This document shows, piece after piece, positions 7,074 to 16,128 of a stretch of 36,095 bases of DNA. Origin of the DNA: Nitrospiraceae bacterium. GTDB lineage: Bacteria > Nitrospirota > Thermodesulfovibrionia > Thermodesulfovibrionales > UBA6898. Position numbers and translations under genes: made by a program. The number at the start of each line of letters is the position of its first letter. The stretch's first letter is position 1. Location: assembly GCA_020347665.1 (NCBI GenBank), contig CP070737.1:1254055-1290149 (forward strand), in the 5' to 3' direction. The notes below the pieces were generated by a model. The model did not search any database. It was not told the origin of the DNA and saw only the letters and a program-made list of their open reading frames with translations.

Positions 7074-9822
7074 GTGATGATGTATCCTTTCCGTGAATAT
7101 AGGGACAGAACGGCGCTTCCGGACAGGTTGTACAGTAAAATTCATCCAACGGATAAGCCTTAAAGGCCCCTTTTTGTATTTCGTGCACAGCCTCCTCCAG
7201 ATATCTGAGAGAACTCTCTATATAGTCATCAAGAATATGTCTGTCTCTTGGTGTTGGAATCCACTTTACGACAATATCCTTGAGAGAATAGACACCTGTT
7301 TTTTCGACCGTCATGCCGTGTGCTTTGAGCATTGCGGCATAAAGGGCGATCTGTATGTTTTTCCCCTTGGTTATAATGTCAGAACCGATCTGAACCGTGC
7401 CTGTTTTATAGTCAATGACTCGGAACGTATCCTCTTTCCGGTCTAATCTGTCTATTCTTCCCTTTAAGGATATCCCGGGCAGAACTGTCTCCTCGAACCG
7501 CTTCTCGAACTCATAAGGAAAGAATCCCTCCTGCCGCATCTTAGATTCGATATCAACTATATCAGGCAGAACTTCAAGAAAAGACTCTTTCAGGAGAACC
7601 TTGAGAAAGTCATCAATACGAACGTTTTGCAATACCGTGTCTGTAATGCGTGAAGCTGTGTGGCGCACAGCCGCCGGGTCATCGAGAGGTTCTTTGATCA
7701 GCTGTTCCATGACATCATGAATAATAGTACCGAGCAGTTTCGCTTCAATCTCGTACCGAGCAATTTCAGAGGCCTCGAGATTTAACACCCGTTCTATAAA
7801 AAAGCGCCTTGGGCATTTTCTGAATGAATCAATATCAGTAACACGCATCGGCATGCTGAGCTTTCTTTTTATCAGCTTTTCTCTTGACGTCTGATCAATC
7901 CTAATCTGCCGGATAGTGTCCGAAAGTGGTTTCCCCTGTTTTGTTGTTAGTAGTTCTTCAGGAGAATATATGCCATAGAGATTTTCGGAGACTTCTTTAT
8001 CCCACGGGAGGTAGGCGGAGGGAAGAAAGAATTTATCACCATCAACTACCGGATACGAAAGATGTGTATGAGAAGAAGAACCAATGAGTCGTCGAAAGTT
8101 AAGCTTCTGGATCAAAAGATACGTTTTGAGATTAATAAGCCCGTATTCAGTACGTATGCTGTCAGGGAATATATGATCTAACGAAGGCCTGGACGGCATG
8201 TCGCCATCCTTGAGACCACAGAAATAAAGATAATCAGGAGCAAGGCCCCGTGTTTCAGGAAAATCCATGATCTGTACGCCAATGTCCTCATGCCTGTACT
8301 CGGCCGCGCTCAGTATATGTTTCATATAATCGACATATCGCCTCACAGAAAGAGTGCCATTTTTGGAAATAGCGGCAATAAGCGCAACAGTATCAAATGC
8401 ATTGTGAAGCTCATCAAGCGCATCCTGCTCTGCTTCATATCCCAGTTCTGCAAGTGCTTTTTCGATCTCTTTTCGTATCGTCGCATGTTCGGAAGACCCC
8501 CGGATGGTTATAAGACTGCCAAGATGCCTGAAGACATCATGCAGTGCGTCTTTTATTTTTTTCATGGAATCCGGGTCAAGGCGGTCACTGAAGATTTTTT
8601 TCCAGGAATCCATGCCTTTGACAATGCCTGTGTTCATTGAAAGGGAAATGATTGAATGCTTGGCAACGTCAGGAATATTCTTGAACGTCGGCGAACTCAG
8701 CACAGCAGTGAATTTCTGTCGGGGGAAATCATCTGCTACACAATCCAGGAGATATATCACATCCCGGAGTGCTCTTTTTGAAATGGCCGGTTTTTGGAGC
8801 GAGATAGTATACGTGAGACCATATTTCCTGAATACTCTTTCGGTAAGAGCCCTGTAATCGGATATTCTGGGAAATGTGACAATAATCCAGCTGTTTCCGG
8901 TAATGCGTCCTGCTACTGACAGGCTCTTTATATGTCGCGCAATACCCTCGATCTCATCTTCGATACTGCCATATCCGATATAAGAGAAATCAGCTTTATT
9001 ATTGTCACTGAGAGAGACTTCCTGAACAGTAAAATTACACTTTAAGTAATCTATATAACTATCTGATATAATAGATAAATTACTCTCATATGGATAAGAT
9101 ATATGTGATGAGCGAGCCTGTGATATGAGCTCGTGTATCAGGTTTTTTTCCGACTCTGTCATGTCATAGAATCCATCAAGTATGAGGGCCGGATAGGGCT
9201 GCATGCGTCGTCTGACAGCGGATTGCCCTTGGTTTAGCACATCGTCTTCATCATAAAGGTCATGTGCGGCAAGCTCTTTCTGGTACTTCTGGAACAGCGT
9301 CAGTGCGTCGGTCATCCGATCTACTGCATCAGCCGGTATTCCAAGCTTGATAAACAGTGAGATCAGCTCATCACGGATCACAGAAAAGTCCTTGTATGGA
9401 TGATGCTGTTTCAGCTCTTTCATAACGTCAGAGAGTATGCTTGCGTAACCCAGGCCATGTTCCGAAAGGCGTGACAAAAGGAGGGGAACCGCTGTCTGCG
9501 GGAGTATCCTTCCCGGCACTTCAGAACTGAAAAAGATCTTTGCGTACTGCTTGAGAGTAAAAAATCTGGGTGGTACGTACGGATTTTTTACGAGCTTATG
9601 AAACAGTTTCTGTGCGTCTCTTATTTTCCGCGGAGTTGGAGCTATATAGATTAACCCAGAGTAATCAGGTGGCTGAAGACTCCTGAGAGCTTCTTTGAAG
9701 ATGAATTCTGTAGCATCGCGATTATTAAGAGGTACCTGATAAAGGGTAATCTTTCTGAATGTTTTTGCGGACATGCAATAGCATAATGTATTTTTCTCCA
9801 TGTATTCAATGAACTCTCGCAA
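7057..9822 (-). CDS. addB: AddB-like nuclease subunit with iron-sulfur cysteines
   Basis: The 921-residue partner of AddA. The N-terminal half is a helicase-like fold without a recognisable Walker A (YIAPTPRKIRDA stands where the P-loop would be), so it is probably inactive as an ATPase. The C-terminal half is a PD-(D/E)XK nuclease with GRIDRLDRK followed by VIDYKTGTV. Four cysteines fit the AddB [4Fe-4S] staple: C670 in KCPRRFF, and C897, C900 and C906 in FYCTTCPEAPFC, i.e. the family's C...CX2CX5C spacing. The frame opens with TTG at 9822. ATG codons at 9801 and 9774 are alternatives and no ribosome binding site decides between them. addA begins inside its last codons. The best-known addAB pairs have the same order. 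Confidence 0.9.
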   Translation of the reverse strand: MREFIEYMEKNTLCYCMSAKTFRKITLYQVPLNNRDATEFIFKEALRSLQPPDYSGLIYIAPTPRKIRDAQKLFHKLVKNPYVPPRFFTLKQYAKIFFSSEVPGRILPQTAVPLLLSRLSEHGLGYASILSDVMKELKQHHPYKDFSVIRDELISLFIKLGIPADAVDRMTDALTLFQKYQKELAAHDLYDEDDVLNQGQSAVRRRMQPYPALILDGFYDMTESEKNLIHELISQARSSHISYPYESNLSIISDSYIDYLKCNFTVQEVSLSDNNKADFSYIGYGSIEDEIEGIARHIKSLSVAGRITGNSWIIVTFPRISDYRALTERVFRKYGLTYTISLQKPAISKRALRDVIYLLDCVADDFPRQKFTAVLSSPTFKNIPDVAKHSIISLSMNTGIVKGMDSWKKIFSDRLDPDSMKKIKDALHDVFRHLGSLITIRGSSEHATIRKEIEKALAELGYEAEQDALDELHNAFDTVALIAAISKNGTLSVRRYVDYMKHILSAAEYRHEDIGVQIMDFPETRGLAPDYLYFCGLKDGDMPSRPSLDHIFPDSIRTEYGLINLKTYLLIQKLNFRRLIGSSSHTHLSYPVVDGDKFFLPSAYLPWDKEVSENLYGIYSPEELLTTKQGKPLSDTIRQIRIDQTSREKLIKRKLSMPMRVTDIDSFRKCPRRFFIERVLNLEASEIARYEIEAKLLGTIIHDVMEQLIKEPLDDPAAVRHTASRITDTVLQNVRIDDFLKVLLKESFLEVLPDIVDIESKMRQEGFFPYEFEKRFEETVLPGISLKGRIDRLDRKEDTFRVIDYKTGTVQIGSDIITKGKNIQIALYAAMLKAHGMTVEKTGVYSLKDIVVKWIPTPRDRHILDDYIESSLRYLEEAVHEIQKGAFKAYPLDEFYCTTCPEAPFCPYIHGKDTSSHESIS

Positions 9823-10014
9823 GACTTATTACGTTTTTAGGTACGAAAAAAACCGGTATAATTATCAGGGACAGGATTCTGACGGCAATGCGTCTTTGGC
9901 TTGGCGGAACAGTTATTTTGGGGATGCAGATGTGTCTATCTGTCGAAAGATTTTTTTATGATATTGTATTATTCACTTTGTTTATCAACTATGAGGCTTA
10001 AGGAAAATAGTGCG

Positions 10015-11370
10015 ATGACGAAAGATTATAATGATCAGGATATACAAAGGCGAATTCCTTTGCCGCTCTGCTTTATCATTTTTTTCTCTGTCCTGAACGG
10101 GATGATGTTTCAGGTTGCTGTGCCTGACATATCGAAAGATTTTTCTCTGCTTCCGTCAGAGGTAAGCTGGGTCATGACCGCGTATATACTCATTTTTGCT
10201 CTTGGCGCGTTAATCTACGGCAAACTAGCTGACATATATTCGGACAGAAGCCTGATTACCATTGGTTTGATACTCATGAACACCGGATCCCTCATAGGGC
10301 TCTTTTCCCTTTGGTATCCGATGGTCATTGTGGCAAGGCTGGTGCAGGCAGCCGGCGGAGCTGCCATACCTGCTCTCGCAATGATCGTTGTTACGAAACA
10401 TTTTCCTGAAAGCTCAAGGGGCAGAGTACTTGGCCTGATAGCCTCAACCGTGGCCTTTGCTGCCGGTGTCGGTCCTATCATAGGTGGTTTTATTTCTGGA
10501 TCTATTCACTGGCGCTATCTGTTCGTCATTTCTCTTGCTACCATAGCTGCCATTCCCTGCTTCAGAATGATTCTTCCCGTTCAAAAGCCGAACAGGAATC
10601 ATTTTGACACAAGAGGAGCATTGCTGGTGAGTGCGAGCACTGCGCTCATTCTTATATTTGTAACCGAAAACATAGGGTGGATGCTGCTTGCCGGTATGAT
10701 ACTGTTTTTCCTTTTTGTAATGCATATCCGGAGATATGAGGTGCCGTTCGTGAGCCCTTTACTCTTTGAAAGACGCCGTTATCGTACAACGCTCATAATG
10801 ACTTTTTTTTCAATAGGAACAGTATTTGGTATGTTATTCATGGTGCCGATTATGCTGAGTGACCTGAACCGCCTTCGCACAGAAACTATCGGTCTGGTAA
10901 TCTTTCCTGGTGCCATGAGTGCTGTTCTTCTCGGTTCCATTGGCGGAAGACTCTCTGACCGTGTGGGAAGCACGGTCGTTGTTTATCTCGGATCGGCATT
11001 ATTGATTGTCGGCTTTCTCCTGCTGTCCACGTTTGTCGGATATTCGCCCTGGACTACGGCATTAAATCTCATCGTCTGCTACGCTGGCTTTGCTTTTCTT
11101 CAGTCATCACTTCCGCATACTGTCTCGATGACTCTGCCCGGGAGTCAGATTGGTGTGGGACTGGGTATTTTTAACCTTCTGTTCTTTATTTCAGGGGCAT
11201 TCAGTACTGCGGGCATAGGCAGGCTGCTTGACATGCAAACTACGGATTTCCGTCTGAATCCTTTGACTGTATCGGTCGAAGGATGGATTTACAGTAATAT
11301 CTTTGTCATGCTTGCCGGAACTGTTGCCGCGGCAACGGTTTTTTTCCGCTTTGCCTTCGAAAAGGATTGA
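10015..11370 (+). CDS. MFS drug:H+ antiporter, DHA2-type
   Basis: A membrane transporter of the 14-helix major facilitator subfamily, about the size of TetA(K/L) (451 residues). Motif A reads GKLADIYSDRS after the second helix. Motif C, typical of drug antiporters, reads AAGVGPIIGGF in helix 5. The substrate cannot be told. The longest frame opens at 9901, but its first 38 residues precede a hydrophilic N terminus and have no ribosome site. AAGGA lies ten bases before the ATG at 10015 (MTKDYNDQDIQ), so I use that start. A TATAAT at 9857-9862 may be its -10 box, though no good -35 is visible. It is divergent from addB and ends 14 bases from the convergent DUF72 gene. Confidence 0.88.
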   Translation: MTKDYNDQDIQRRIPLPLCFIIFFSVLNGMMFQVAVPDISKDFSLLPSEVSWVMTAYILIFALGALIYGKLADIYSDRSLITIGLILMNTGSLIGLFSLWYPMVIVARLVQAAGGAAIPALAMIVVTKHFPESSRGRVLGLIASTVAFAAGVGPIIGGFISGSIHWRYLFVISLATIAAIPCFRMILPVQKPNRNHFDTRGALLVSASTALILIFVTENIGWMLLAGMILFFLFVMHIRRYEVPFVSPLLFERRRYRTTLIMTFFSIGTVFGMLFMVPIMLSDLNRLRTETIGLVIFPGAMSAVLLGSIGGRLSDRVGSTVVVYLGSALLIVGFLLLSTFVGYSPWTTALNLIVCYAGFAFLQSSLPHTVSMTLPGSQIGVGLGIFNLLFFISGAFSTAGIGRLLDMQTTDFRLNPLTVSVEGWIYSNIFVMLAGTVAAATVFFRFAFEKD

Positions 11371-11384
11371 AAGAGAACAGATCA

Positions 11385-12113
11385 TCAGATGTGTATCAGC
11401 CGGGTAAGTTCCTGCGCATTCTTTGGTGCGTACCCATGGGCATCATTATTAAAAAAAACAAAGACATCGAACCCTTTATTCAGATACCCTTCGATCCTGA
11501 AAGCGTCTTTTTTCAGATACATCTTTGAATAGTCAGTATCATATCTTCCTCCTGTGCCGTGGCGTCTGAGATATACAAAATCAGAGGTAATCTGCAGGCT
11601 GCTGATAAATATCGGCCAGTCAGCCATACAGAGACAGATATTATGCCTATTGCAGATATCCAGGACTTCTGCTGTGAGCCAGCTTTTATGTCTGAATTCA
11701 AACGTGTGCTTGACCGGATATTTCTTAAGCAATGAGATGAAAGCATTCAATCTTTTAACATCTATCTGAAAATCTGGTGGCAACTGCCAGAGGACGACTT
11801 TTAATTTTTTCTTTAACCGTAAAGCCCCGTTAAAGAATTGATCAAGAGATTTCTGCTGAACGACAAGCCTTTTTACATGGGTGATAAACCTGCTTCCCTT
11901 CAAGGAAAAGGCGAAATTTTTGGGTGTTTGCTTGTGCCATGTATCGAATGTTGTTTGATTCGGAATACGATAAAAAGTTACGTTGAGCTCAACAGCTGGA
12001 AAAATCGCACAGTAATGATGGAACCATCTTTTCTGTGGAAGATCGGCGGGATAAAATGTTCCTTTCCAGTCGGAATAATGAAAACCACTGCAGCCAATTC
12101 TTACGGTAGCCAT
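11385..12113 (-). CDS. DUF72 (YecE-like) family protein
   Basis: A 242-residue TIM-barrel-like protein of the DUF72 family. Typical stretches are RIGCSGFHYSDWKGTFYP at the start, ELNVTFYRIP, FAFSLKGSRFITH, VLWQLPPDFQID, TFEFRHKSW and YLRRHG. The family is widespread but its reaction is not established; a role in nucleic acid processing has been suggested for some members. The ATG at 12113 is fixed by the family's N terminus and has no ribosome binding site; see the leaderless promoter entry. The gene lies 91 bases after the nucleoside transporter on the same strand, separated by inverted repeats, so it may be transcribed alone. Confidence 0.9.
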   Translation of the reverse strand: MATVRIGCSGFHYSDWKGTFYPADLPQKRWFHHYCAIFPAVELNVTFYRIPNQTTFDTWHKQTPKNFAFSLKGSRFITHVKRLVVQQKSLDQFFNGALRLKKKLKVVLWQLPPDFQIDVKRLNAFISLLKKYPVKHTFEFRHKSWLTAEVLDICNRHNICLCMADWPIFISSLQITSDFVYLRRHGTGGRYDTDYSKMYLKKDAFRIEGYLNKGFDVFVFFNNDAHGYAPKNAQELTRLIHI

Positions 12114-12119
12114 AATTAG

Positions 12120-12128
12120 ATTGTATCA
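12120..12128 (-). promoter_or_regulatory. Extended -10 promoter, possible leaderless start of DUF72 gene
   Basis: On the minus strand TGATACAAT is an extended -10 element (TGN plus TACAAT, five of six matches to TATAAT). Transcription would be expected about 7 bases further on, which falls on the A of the DUF72 start codon at 12113. This agrees with the absence of a ribosome binding site. No good -35 is present. Confidence 0.4.
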
Positions 12129-12150
12129 TGATCCGAATATGCTGGAACCT

Positions 12151-12203
12151 GCCTGTATCAGGCCCGGATTGTGCGCACAAACTATTTTATCGTTTGTACA
12201 ATC
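12151..12203. repeat. Cluster of inverted repeats between CNT and DUF72 genes
   Basis: Three overlapping dyads fill this gap. GCCTG-TAT-CAGGC lies at 12151-12163. TTGTGCGCACAA, a perfect 12-base palindrome, lies at 12169-12180. A longer imperfect hairpin pairs GATTGT (12167-12172) with ACAATC (12198-12203). On the minus strand the long hairpin begins right after the CNT stop and could end its transcript, but no T-run follows, so it is not a standard terminator. The central palindrome is centred 61.5 bases before the predicted DUF72 transcription start. Confidence 0.45.
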
Positions 12204-12204
12204 T

Positions 12205-13443
12205 TTAAAAAATCCCCACAATTGCGCCGGTCATGCAGGTGGCAAGGGTACCTGAGACAATAGATTTTAGTCCCAGGGCGACAATTTCATCCTGGCGTTC
12301 AGGGACCATGCTCCTCAATCCGCCAATCATGATGCCGAGACTCCCGAAATTCGCAAAACCGCACAGGGCGTACGTCATGATCAGCCTGCTGTGGTCACTC
12401 AATGTTCCCTCAGGAAGCTTGGAGAGTTCAATATACGCGATGAATTCGTTCAGAATGGTTTTTGTTCCCATTAATGATCCGGCAGCCGTAGCCTCTGACC
12501 ACGGGATTCCCATGAGCCAGACAACCGGCGCCATAAGGTAGCCCAGTAACCGCTGGAGAGTGACAGGCTGACCGCCGAAATCGGGAAAGACTGCCAGAAT
12601 GAGATTCGCAAGGGTAACAAGTGCCACAAGGACAATGAGCATCGCTATGATATTGATGAGCAGACTGATCCCGTCAAGAGTTCCCCGTGTTATGGCGTCC
12701 ACTGAACTGTTTGCGGTCTGTGGTGGGACAAGCTTTCCGGATGTTTGTGTACCGGTTTCTGGAACCATCAACTGCGCAATGATGATCGCAGCAGGAGCGC
12801 TGATTATTGATGCTGTCAGAATATGACCCATGGCGTCGGGGATGATAGTATTCAGAATAGTTGCATACAGTACCATAACCGTGCCTGCTATCGTTGCCAT
12901 ACCGCATGTCATGATCGCGAAAAGCTCACTTCTGGTTATGTCTTTCAGGTACGGTCGAATAAAAAGCGGTGACTCTATCATGCCGACAAATATGTTTACC
13001 GATGCTCCCAGTCCCAGAGCCCCGCCAATAGCCATTGTTTTTTCAAGTAGTAATGAGAATGCCTTTACGATATAGGGGATAATCCGCCAATAAAACAGGA
13101 GGGCTGTTAGGGCACTGACGACCAGTACCAATGGCAGGGCCCTCAGACCGAGCACAAAACTGGATCCGGGATATTTTTCATCAAAGGGCAGGGTACCGCC
13201 GCCCAAATATCCAAATACAAACGAGGTTCCTGCAGTGGTGGCTGTCTCGAGGGCAAGTACCATTTTGTTCAACAAAAGGAAGACCTCTTTAGACGCCGGT
13301 ATTTTCAGGAGTATGACGGCAAGTACGAGCTGGGCAAGAAGCCCGCTCAGTATTACCCTGAGTCTGAACAGGCCCCGGTTTTCACTGATGAGCCATGCAA
13401 TCGCAATGAATGCGAATATACCCACTATGCCCTGGTAGTGCAT
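12205..13443 (-). CDS. Concentrative nucleoside transporter, NupC/CNT family
   Basis: An inner-membrane Na+- or H+-coupled nucleoside symporter of 412 residues, the normal size for bacterial CNTs. The signature GASVNIFVGMIESPLFIRPYL lies near residues 155-175. GLRALPLVLVVSALTALLFYW and the late NFGSLGIMIGGLRSMVPER are also family-typical. Many hydrophobic segments cover the whole length. Whether uridine, adenosine or another nucleoside is carried cannot be read from the sequence. It could feed the purine salvage enzyme Hpt encoded elsewhere in the window. The start ATG at 13443 (MHYQGIVGIFAFIAIAW) lies about 37 bases after a predicted promoter start. Confidence 0.92.
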   Translation of the reverse strand: MHYQGIVGIFAFIAIAWLISENRGLFRLRVILSGLLAQLVLAVILLKIPASKEVFLLLNKMVLALETATTAGTSFVFGYLGGGTLPFDEKYPGSSFVLGLRALPLVLVVSALTALLFYWRIIPYIVKAFSLLLEKTMAIGGALGLGASVNIFVGMIESPLFIRPYLKDITRSELFAIMTCGMATIAGTVMVLYATILNTIIPDAMGHILTASIISAPAAIIIAQLMVPETGTQTSGKLVPPQTANSSVDAITRGTLDGISLLINIIAMLIVLVALVTLANLILAVFPDFGGQPVTLQRLLGYLMAPVVWLMGIPWSEATAAGSLMGTKTILNEFIAYIELSKLPEGTLSDHSRLIMTYALCGFANFGSLGIMIGGLRSMVPERQDEIVALGLKSIVSGTLATCMTGAIVGIF

Positions 13444-13486
13444 TAAAAAGCGCTCTTTTGAAGATCTCTCTTTATGTCCGTCCTAT

Positions 13487-13514
13487 ATTATGCTGATGTC
13501 CAATGGAATTTCAA
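13487..13514 (-). promoter_or_regulatory. Sigma70-type promoter of the nucleoside transporter
   Basis: On the minus strand TTGAAA (13514-13509) and CATAAT (13492-13487) are separated by 16 bases. Each box matches the consensus in five of six positions. The start would lie near 13480, leaving a leader of about 37 bases. Confidence 0.5.
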
Positions 13515-13783
13515 CAGGAATACCATGGTACCCTTCTTTCTGAGTTGAGAGGTATGTTCCGCAATACAAAAGTGGAAGACAAAATGGCAGTGGTGGATCA
13601 AAAATTGTCATATAATTACAAGCAATGACACAACAATATATCAATTACTCCCCTCCGGTGCCTTCAGGCATGACGGGTATTCTTAGCGATAAAGAGATTG
13701 ATATATAAGCATTTTTCTCGGCTTCTTCTGGTTTTTCCTGGATATCGAAATTCTTGTCTATACTGATTAGCATCAGATATACA

Positions 13784-13792
13784 TGGTATAAT
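13784..13792 (+). promoter_or_regulatory. Extended -10 promoter of the HEAT/transglycosylase-like gene
   Basis: TGGTATAAT is a perfect extended -10 box (TGN-TATAAT). No clear -35 is present, as is usual for extended -10 promoters. Transcription would begin near 13799, 24 bases before the ATG at 13823, which rules out the longer frame opening at 13754. Confidence 0.5.
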
Positions 13793-13822
13793 ATTTGCGC
13801 CCATTTCTTATTACGCAAAGAT

Positions 13823-16075
13823 ATGACCCATAAAAGAAGAATGTCCAGAAAAGAGCGTTGCATTCTACCGTCAGAACTGGTCGGGAAAAGCATTCATGAT
13901 CTTTCAGACGAAGATCCTTTAGTCAGAAAATCTGCTCTTGTGTGTCTCAATGCCTTTATCTGGGATGATATCGATATAACACCCGCACTTCCCGCGCTTG
14001 AAAAGGCACTGTATGACGACATGATAGATATCAGAAGAAATGCCGCGGCGATCCTTCATGACTATGCTCTTCTGACCTATGGTGTTGACGTATCTTCCAA
14101 ATGGGCTGTCATTAATTACTTTTCCATTACCTCATCAAAGCGGATAGATTTTTCCCCGTCATTGGAAATAGTCTCTACAGCTATGGTATGCGCCGGGCAC
14201 GTACAGCAGAACCATAATCCTTTGAGAGAACGGGTGAAAGCCATACGTCTGCCATATGAAACGGGAAGCGAGACGATTCCTTTGCACTACACTCCTGATA
14301 TCAGACAATTAGCGCATGCAAATTCGAAGCACGATATCATGCAACGGGAACTGAACGTATATTCACTCGGAAAAGTTGTACATGTGAATCATGCTGTTGT
14401 GCAGTTTTCGTCTGTTTCCTTATCCGGCATGTTCAATCAGGTGAACAGAGATCAGGAGCATGAGGAAAGTCCTGTGATCATACTTCCCTGTGAAAGATCT
14501 GCTGATGTCATGGTCACACCATTTGCTTCCAGACTTCAAATAGAATACTCCGGCTCTGTAGTGGCCTTTCCAATGGTCGTGAGCCCTTGCTTATCATCTG
14601 GAGTGATATCTGCTGTGCCGTATGCGGATATACAGATCATAGCTGACGAGATGCAGACAGACTTATGCACGCCGCCAGCTGCATCTTCCAGAACCGTAGA
14701 CATACGGAACGTCTTTGATTTTACCTACAAGGCTATAAGAAAGACTCCTCATAGTCTGATCTTTTTTTCTGCATTTATTCTTATTGTTCTGACCGTTATC
14801 TTCAGTACGAATCAAACATCCGTCAGCAGTATTGCAAAGAACAATGGGATTATAAAAGTAAACCCGGTCCACGCTGCAATCAATACAGATTATTTACAGG
14901 GAAATGATAATTCTGCTCTGTCAATGTCCGAGGCGTCGCGACCACGTAAGCTGAAAAAATCGGGATTGGTGAAGCCGCGATATCTTTCAACAGTAAAAAG
15001 AAGCCAGAAAAGATTCATTGCCACTGAGTCTTCCGTCTTTCAGGTGATTAAAGACACAGGAGACGGGAACACCGGTTTTGTTTCATGGTTCAATGCTATG
15101 AATGATATCCAGAAGAGGGGGTTCATACTTTTTATCCGGTCGAAAGCATTGACCCGGGTCCTTGGCAACAAGATAAGTTTTAGCAGAAACCAGTGGGGGT
15201 CGGGAGAATCAGCAAAGATCAGCAGACTGACAAAGACCTATCTCGAAGAACATGACCTGTTACAGGCTGCGAAAGAATATGGCCCCCTCTATCGACTGGC
15301 AGAAATCCAGAGAGACATATTTCTCGCGGAAAACCGCTGGTTGATTACGTACCTGGAAGGCAATTATACGGATTTTTATGACGGTCTCTTTTTCTTTTTC
15401 TCAGAACACGGGTTTGCGTTTCGGGAAGTCTATGAGAGGTCACAACGGTTTTCCCTCCATGAGGCAGATATCAAAAAGGCATCACAAGCGGTAATTGCGT
15501 ACCGCGGAAAGAATATTCGTATTTCACCAAAGAAATACGTGAAAAACGGGCAGATAAGAGAAATTGTCGCAGGTGCTTTTTTTGCAGAGTCGTTTTATGA
15601 AGTGCCCGCTGACTTCATCACCCTCATTAGCGCTTACGAAACAAATTTTTCAATGAAATTCTGGAGGGGCGGCCAGGGGACCACGCAGCAGACGATACGG
15701 GCCGCCAATACCGTGCTCCAGTCAGAATACTGGATAAGAAAACTGAATGAAGCTGCGGGCGTGACTATCAGGATGCAGTTGGTACCTATTAGCGCGCTTG
15801 ACAATGTATTCCTCTGCGTATCCGAAGCGGCAAAGACAATATCTATTAAGGCAGCGGAAATCCAGATAAAAACAGAAGACATCAGCTCGCATAAAAAAGT
15901 GTGGCTTGCCGGGAAGTCGCGATCAGCCGCATATGTAACGGCATATAAATATAACGGATCAGAAATGAATGCCATGAACTATGCACAAGAAATTCAAAGA
16001 CATTACGCGAAAAGAAGTCACTGGCTGCAGGCCTTTCCTCAAAGAGAATACAACCTGCTTTCCTACAATAAATAA
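13823..16075 (+). CDS. HEAT-repeat membrane protein with divergent lytic-transglycosylase-like domain
   Basis: A 750-residue protein I cannot assign to a known gene. The cytosolic N terminus has two HEAT-like helical pairs (LSDEDPLVRKSALVCLNAF, then ALYDDMIDIRRNAAAILHDYA, about residues 25-80), followed by a less ordered region. One membrane helix lies at about 311-330 (LIFFSAFILIVLTVIF). The rest should be periplasmic. Near residues 588-611 it reads FYEVPADFITLISAYETNF, matching the core of SLT-type transglycosylases with E607 in the catalytic position. GTTQQTIRAA follows, and late on AYKYNGSEMNAMNYAQEIQRHY fits the AYN...YA end of the fold. It could cleave peptidoglycan or be an inactive relative. 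The start is chosen by the promoter at 13784-13792. It stands alone between convergent and divergent neighbours. Confidence 0.75.
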   Translation: MTHKRRMSRKERCILPSELVGKSIHDLSDEDPLVRKSALVCLNAFIWDDIDITPALPALEKALYDDMIDIRRNAAAILHDYALLTYGVDVSSKWAVINYFSITSSKRIDFSPSLEIVSTAMVCAGHVQQNHNPLRERVKAIRLPYETGSETIPLHYTPDIRQLAHANSKHDIMQRELNVYSLGKVVHVNHAVVQFSSVSLSGMFNQVNRDQEHEESPVIILPCERSADVMVTPFASRLQIEYSGSVVAFPMVVSPCLSSGVISAVPYADIQIIADEMQTDLCTPPAASSRTVDIRNVFDFTYKAIRKTPHSLIFFSAFILIVLTVIFSTNQTSVSSIAKNNGIIKVNPVHAAINTDYLQGNDNSALSMSEASRPRKLKKSGLVKPRYLSTVKRSQKRFIATESSVFQVIKDTGDGNTGFVSWFNAMNDIQKRGFILFIRSKALTRVLGNKISFSRNQWGSGESAKISRLTKTYLEEHDLLQAAKEYGPLYRLAEIQRDIFLAENRWLITYLEGNYTDFYDGLFFFFSEHGFAFREVYERSQRFSLHEADIKKASQAVIAYRGKNIRISPKKYVKNGQIREIVAGAFFAESFYEVPADFITLISAYETNFSMKFWRGGQGTTQQTIRAANTVLQSEYWIRKLNEAAGVTIRMQLVPISALDNVFLCVSEAAKTISIKAAEIQIKTEDISSHKKVWLAGKSRSAAYVTAYKYNGSEMNAMNYAQEIQRHYAKRSHWLQAFPQREYNLLSYNK

Positions 16076-16098
16076 CATTAAAGAAATAACATTAAAGA
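16071..16098 (+). repeat. 14-base tandem duplication across a stop codon
   Basis: AATAACATTAAAGA occurs twice, head to tail with no gap, at 16071-16084 and 16085-16098. The first copy contains the stop codon of the preceding gene, so the TAA is also duplicated. It looks like a recent slippage event in the convergent spacer. Confidence 0.85.
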
Positions 16099-16128
16099 CC
16101 TTATCCATTGGCCTGTTGTAACTCATGA

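Larger units (their letters stand above)
13444..13822. other. Divergent regulatory gap of 379 bases
   Basis: No convincing gene lies here. It holds a minus-strand promoter for the nucleoside transporter, a 10-base palindrome TACCATGGTA at 13521-13530 just upstream of it, a TGCC-TTCA-GGCA hairpin near 13660-13672, and a plus-strand extended -10 box for the HEAT/transglycosylase-like gene. A short minus-strand open frame crosses the last part but has no ribosome binding site. Confidence 0.5.

Noticed and set aside
13645-13893. Minus-strand frame opposite the start of the HEAT protein
   Set aside because: No ribosome site; it overlaps the extended -10 promoter and the first codons of the well-supported plus-strand gene.
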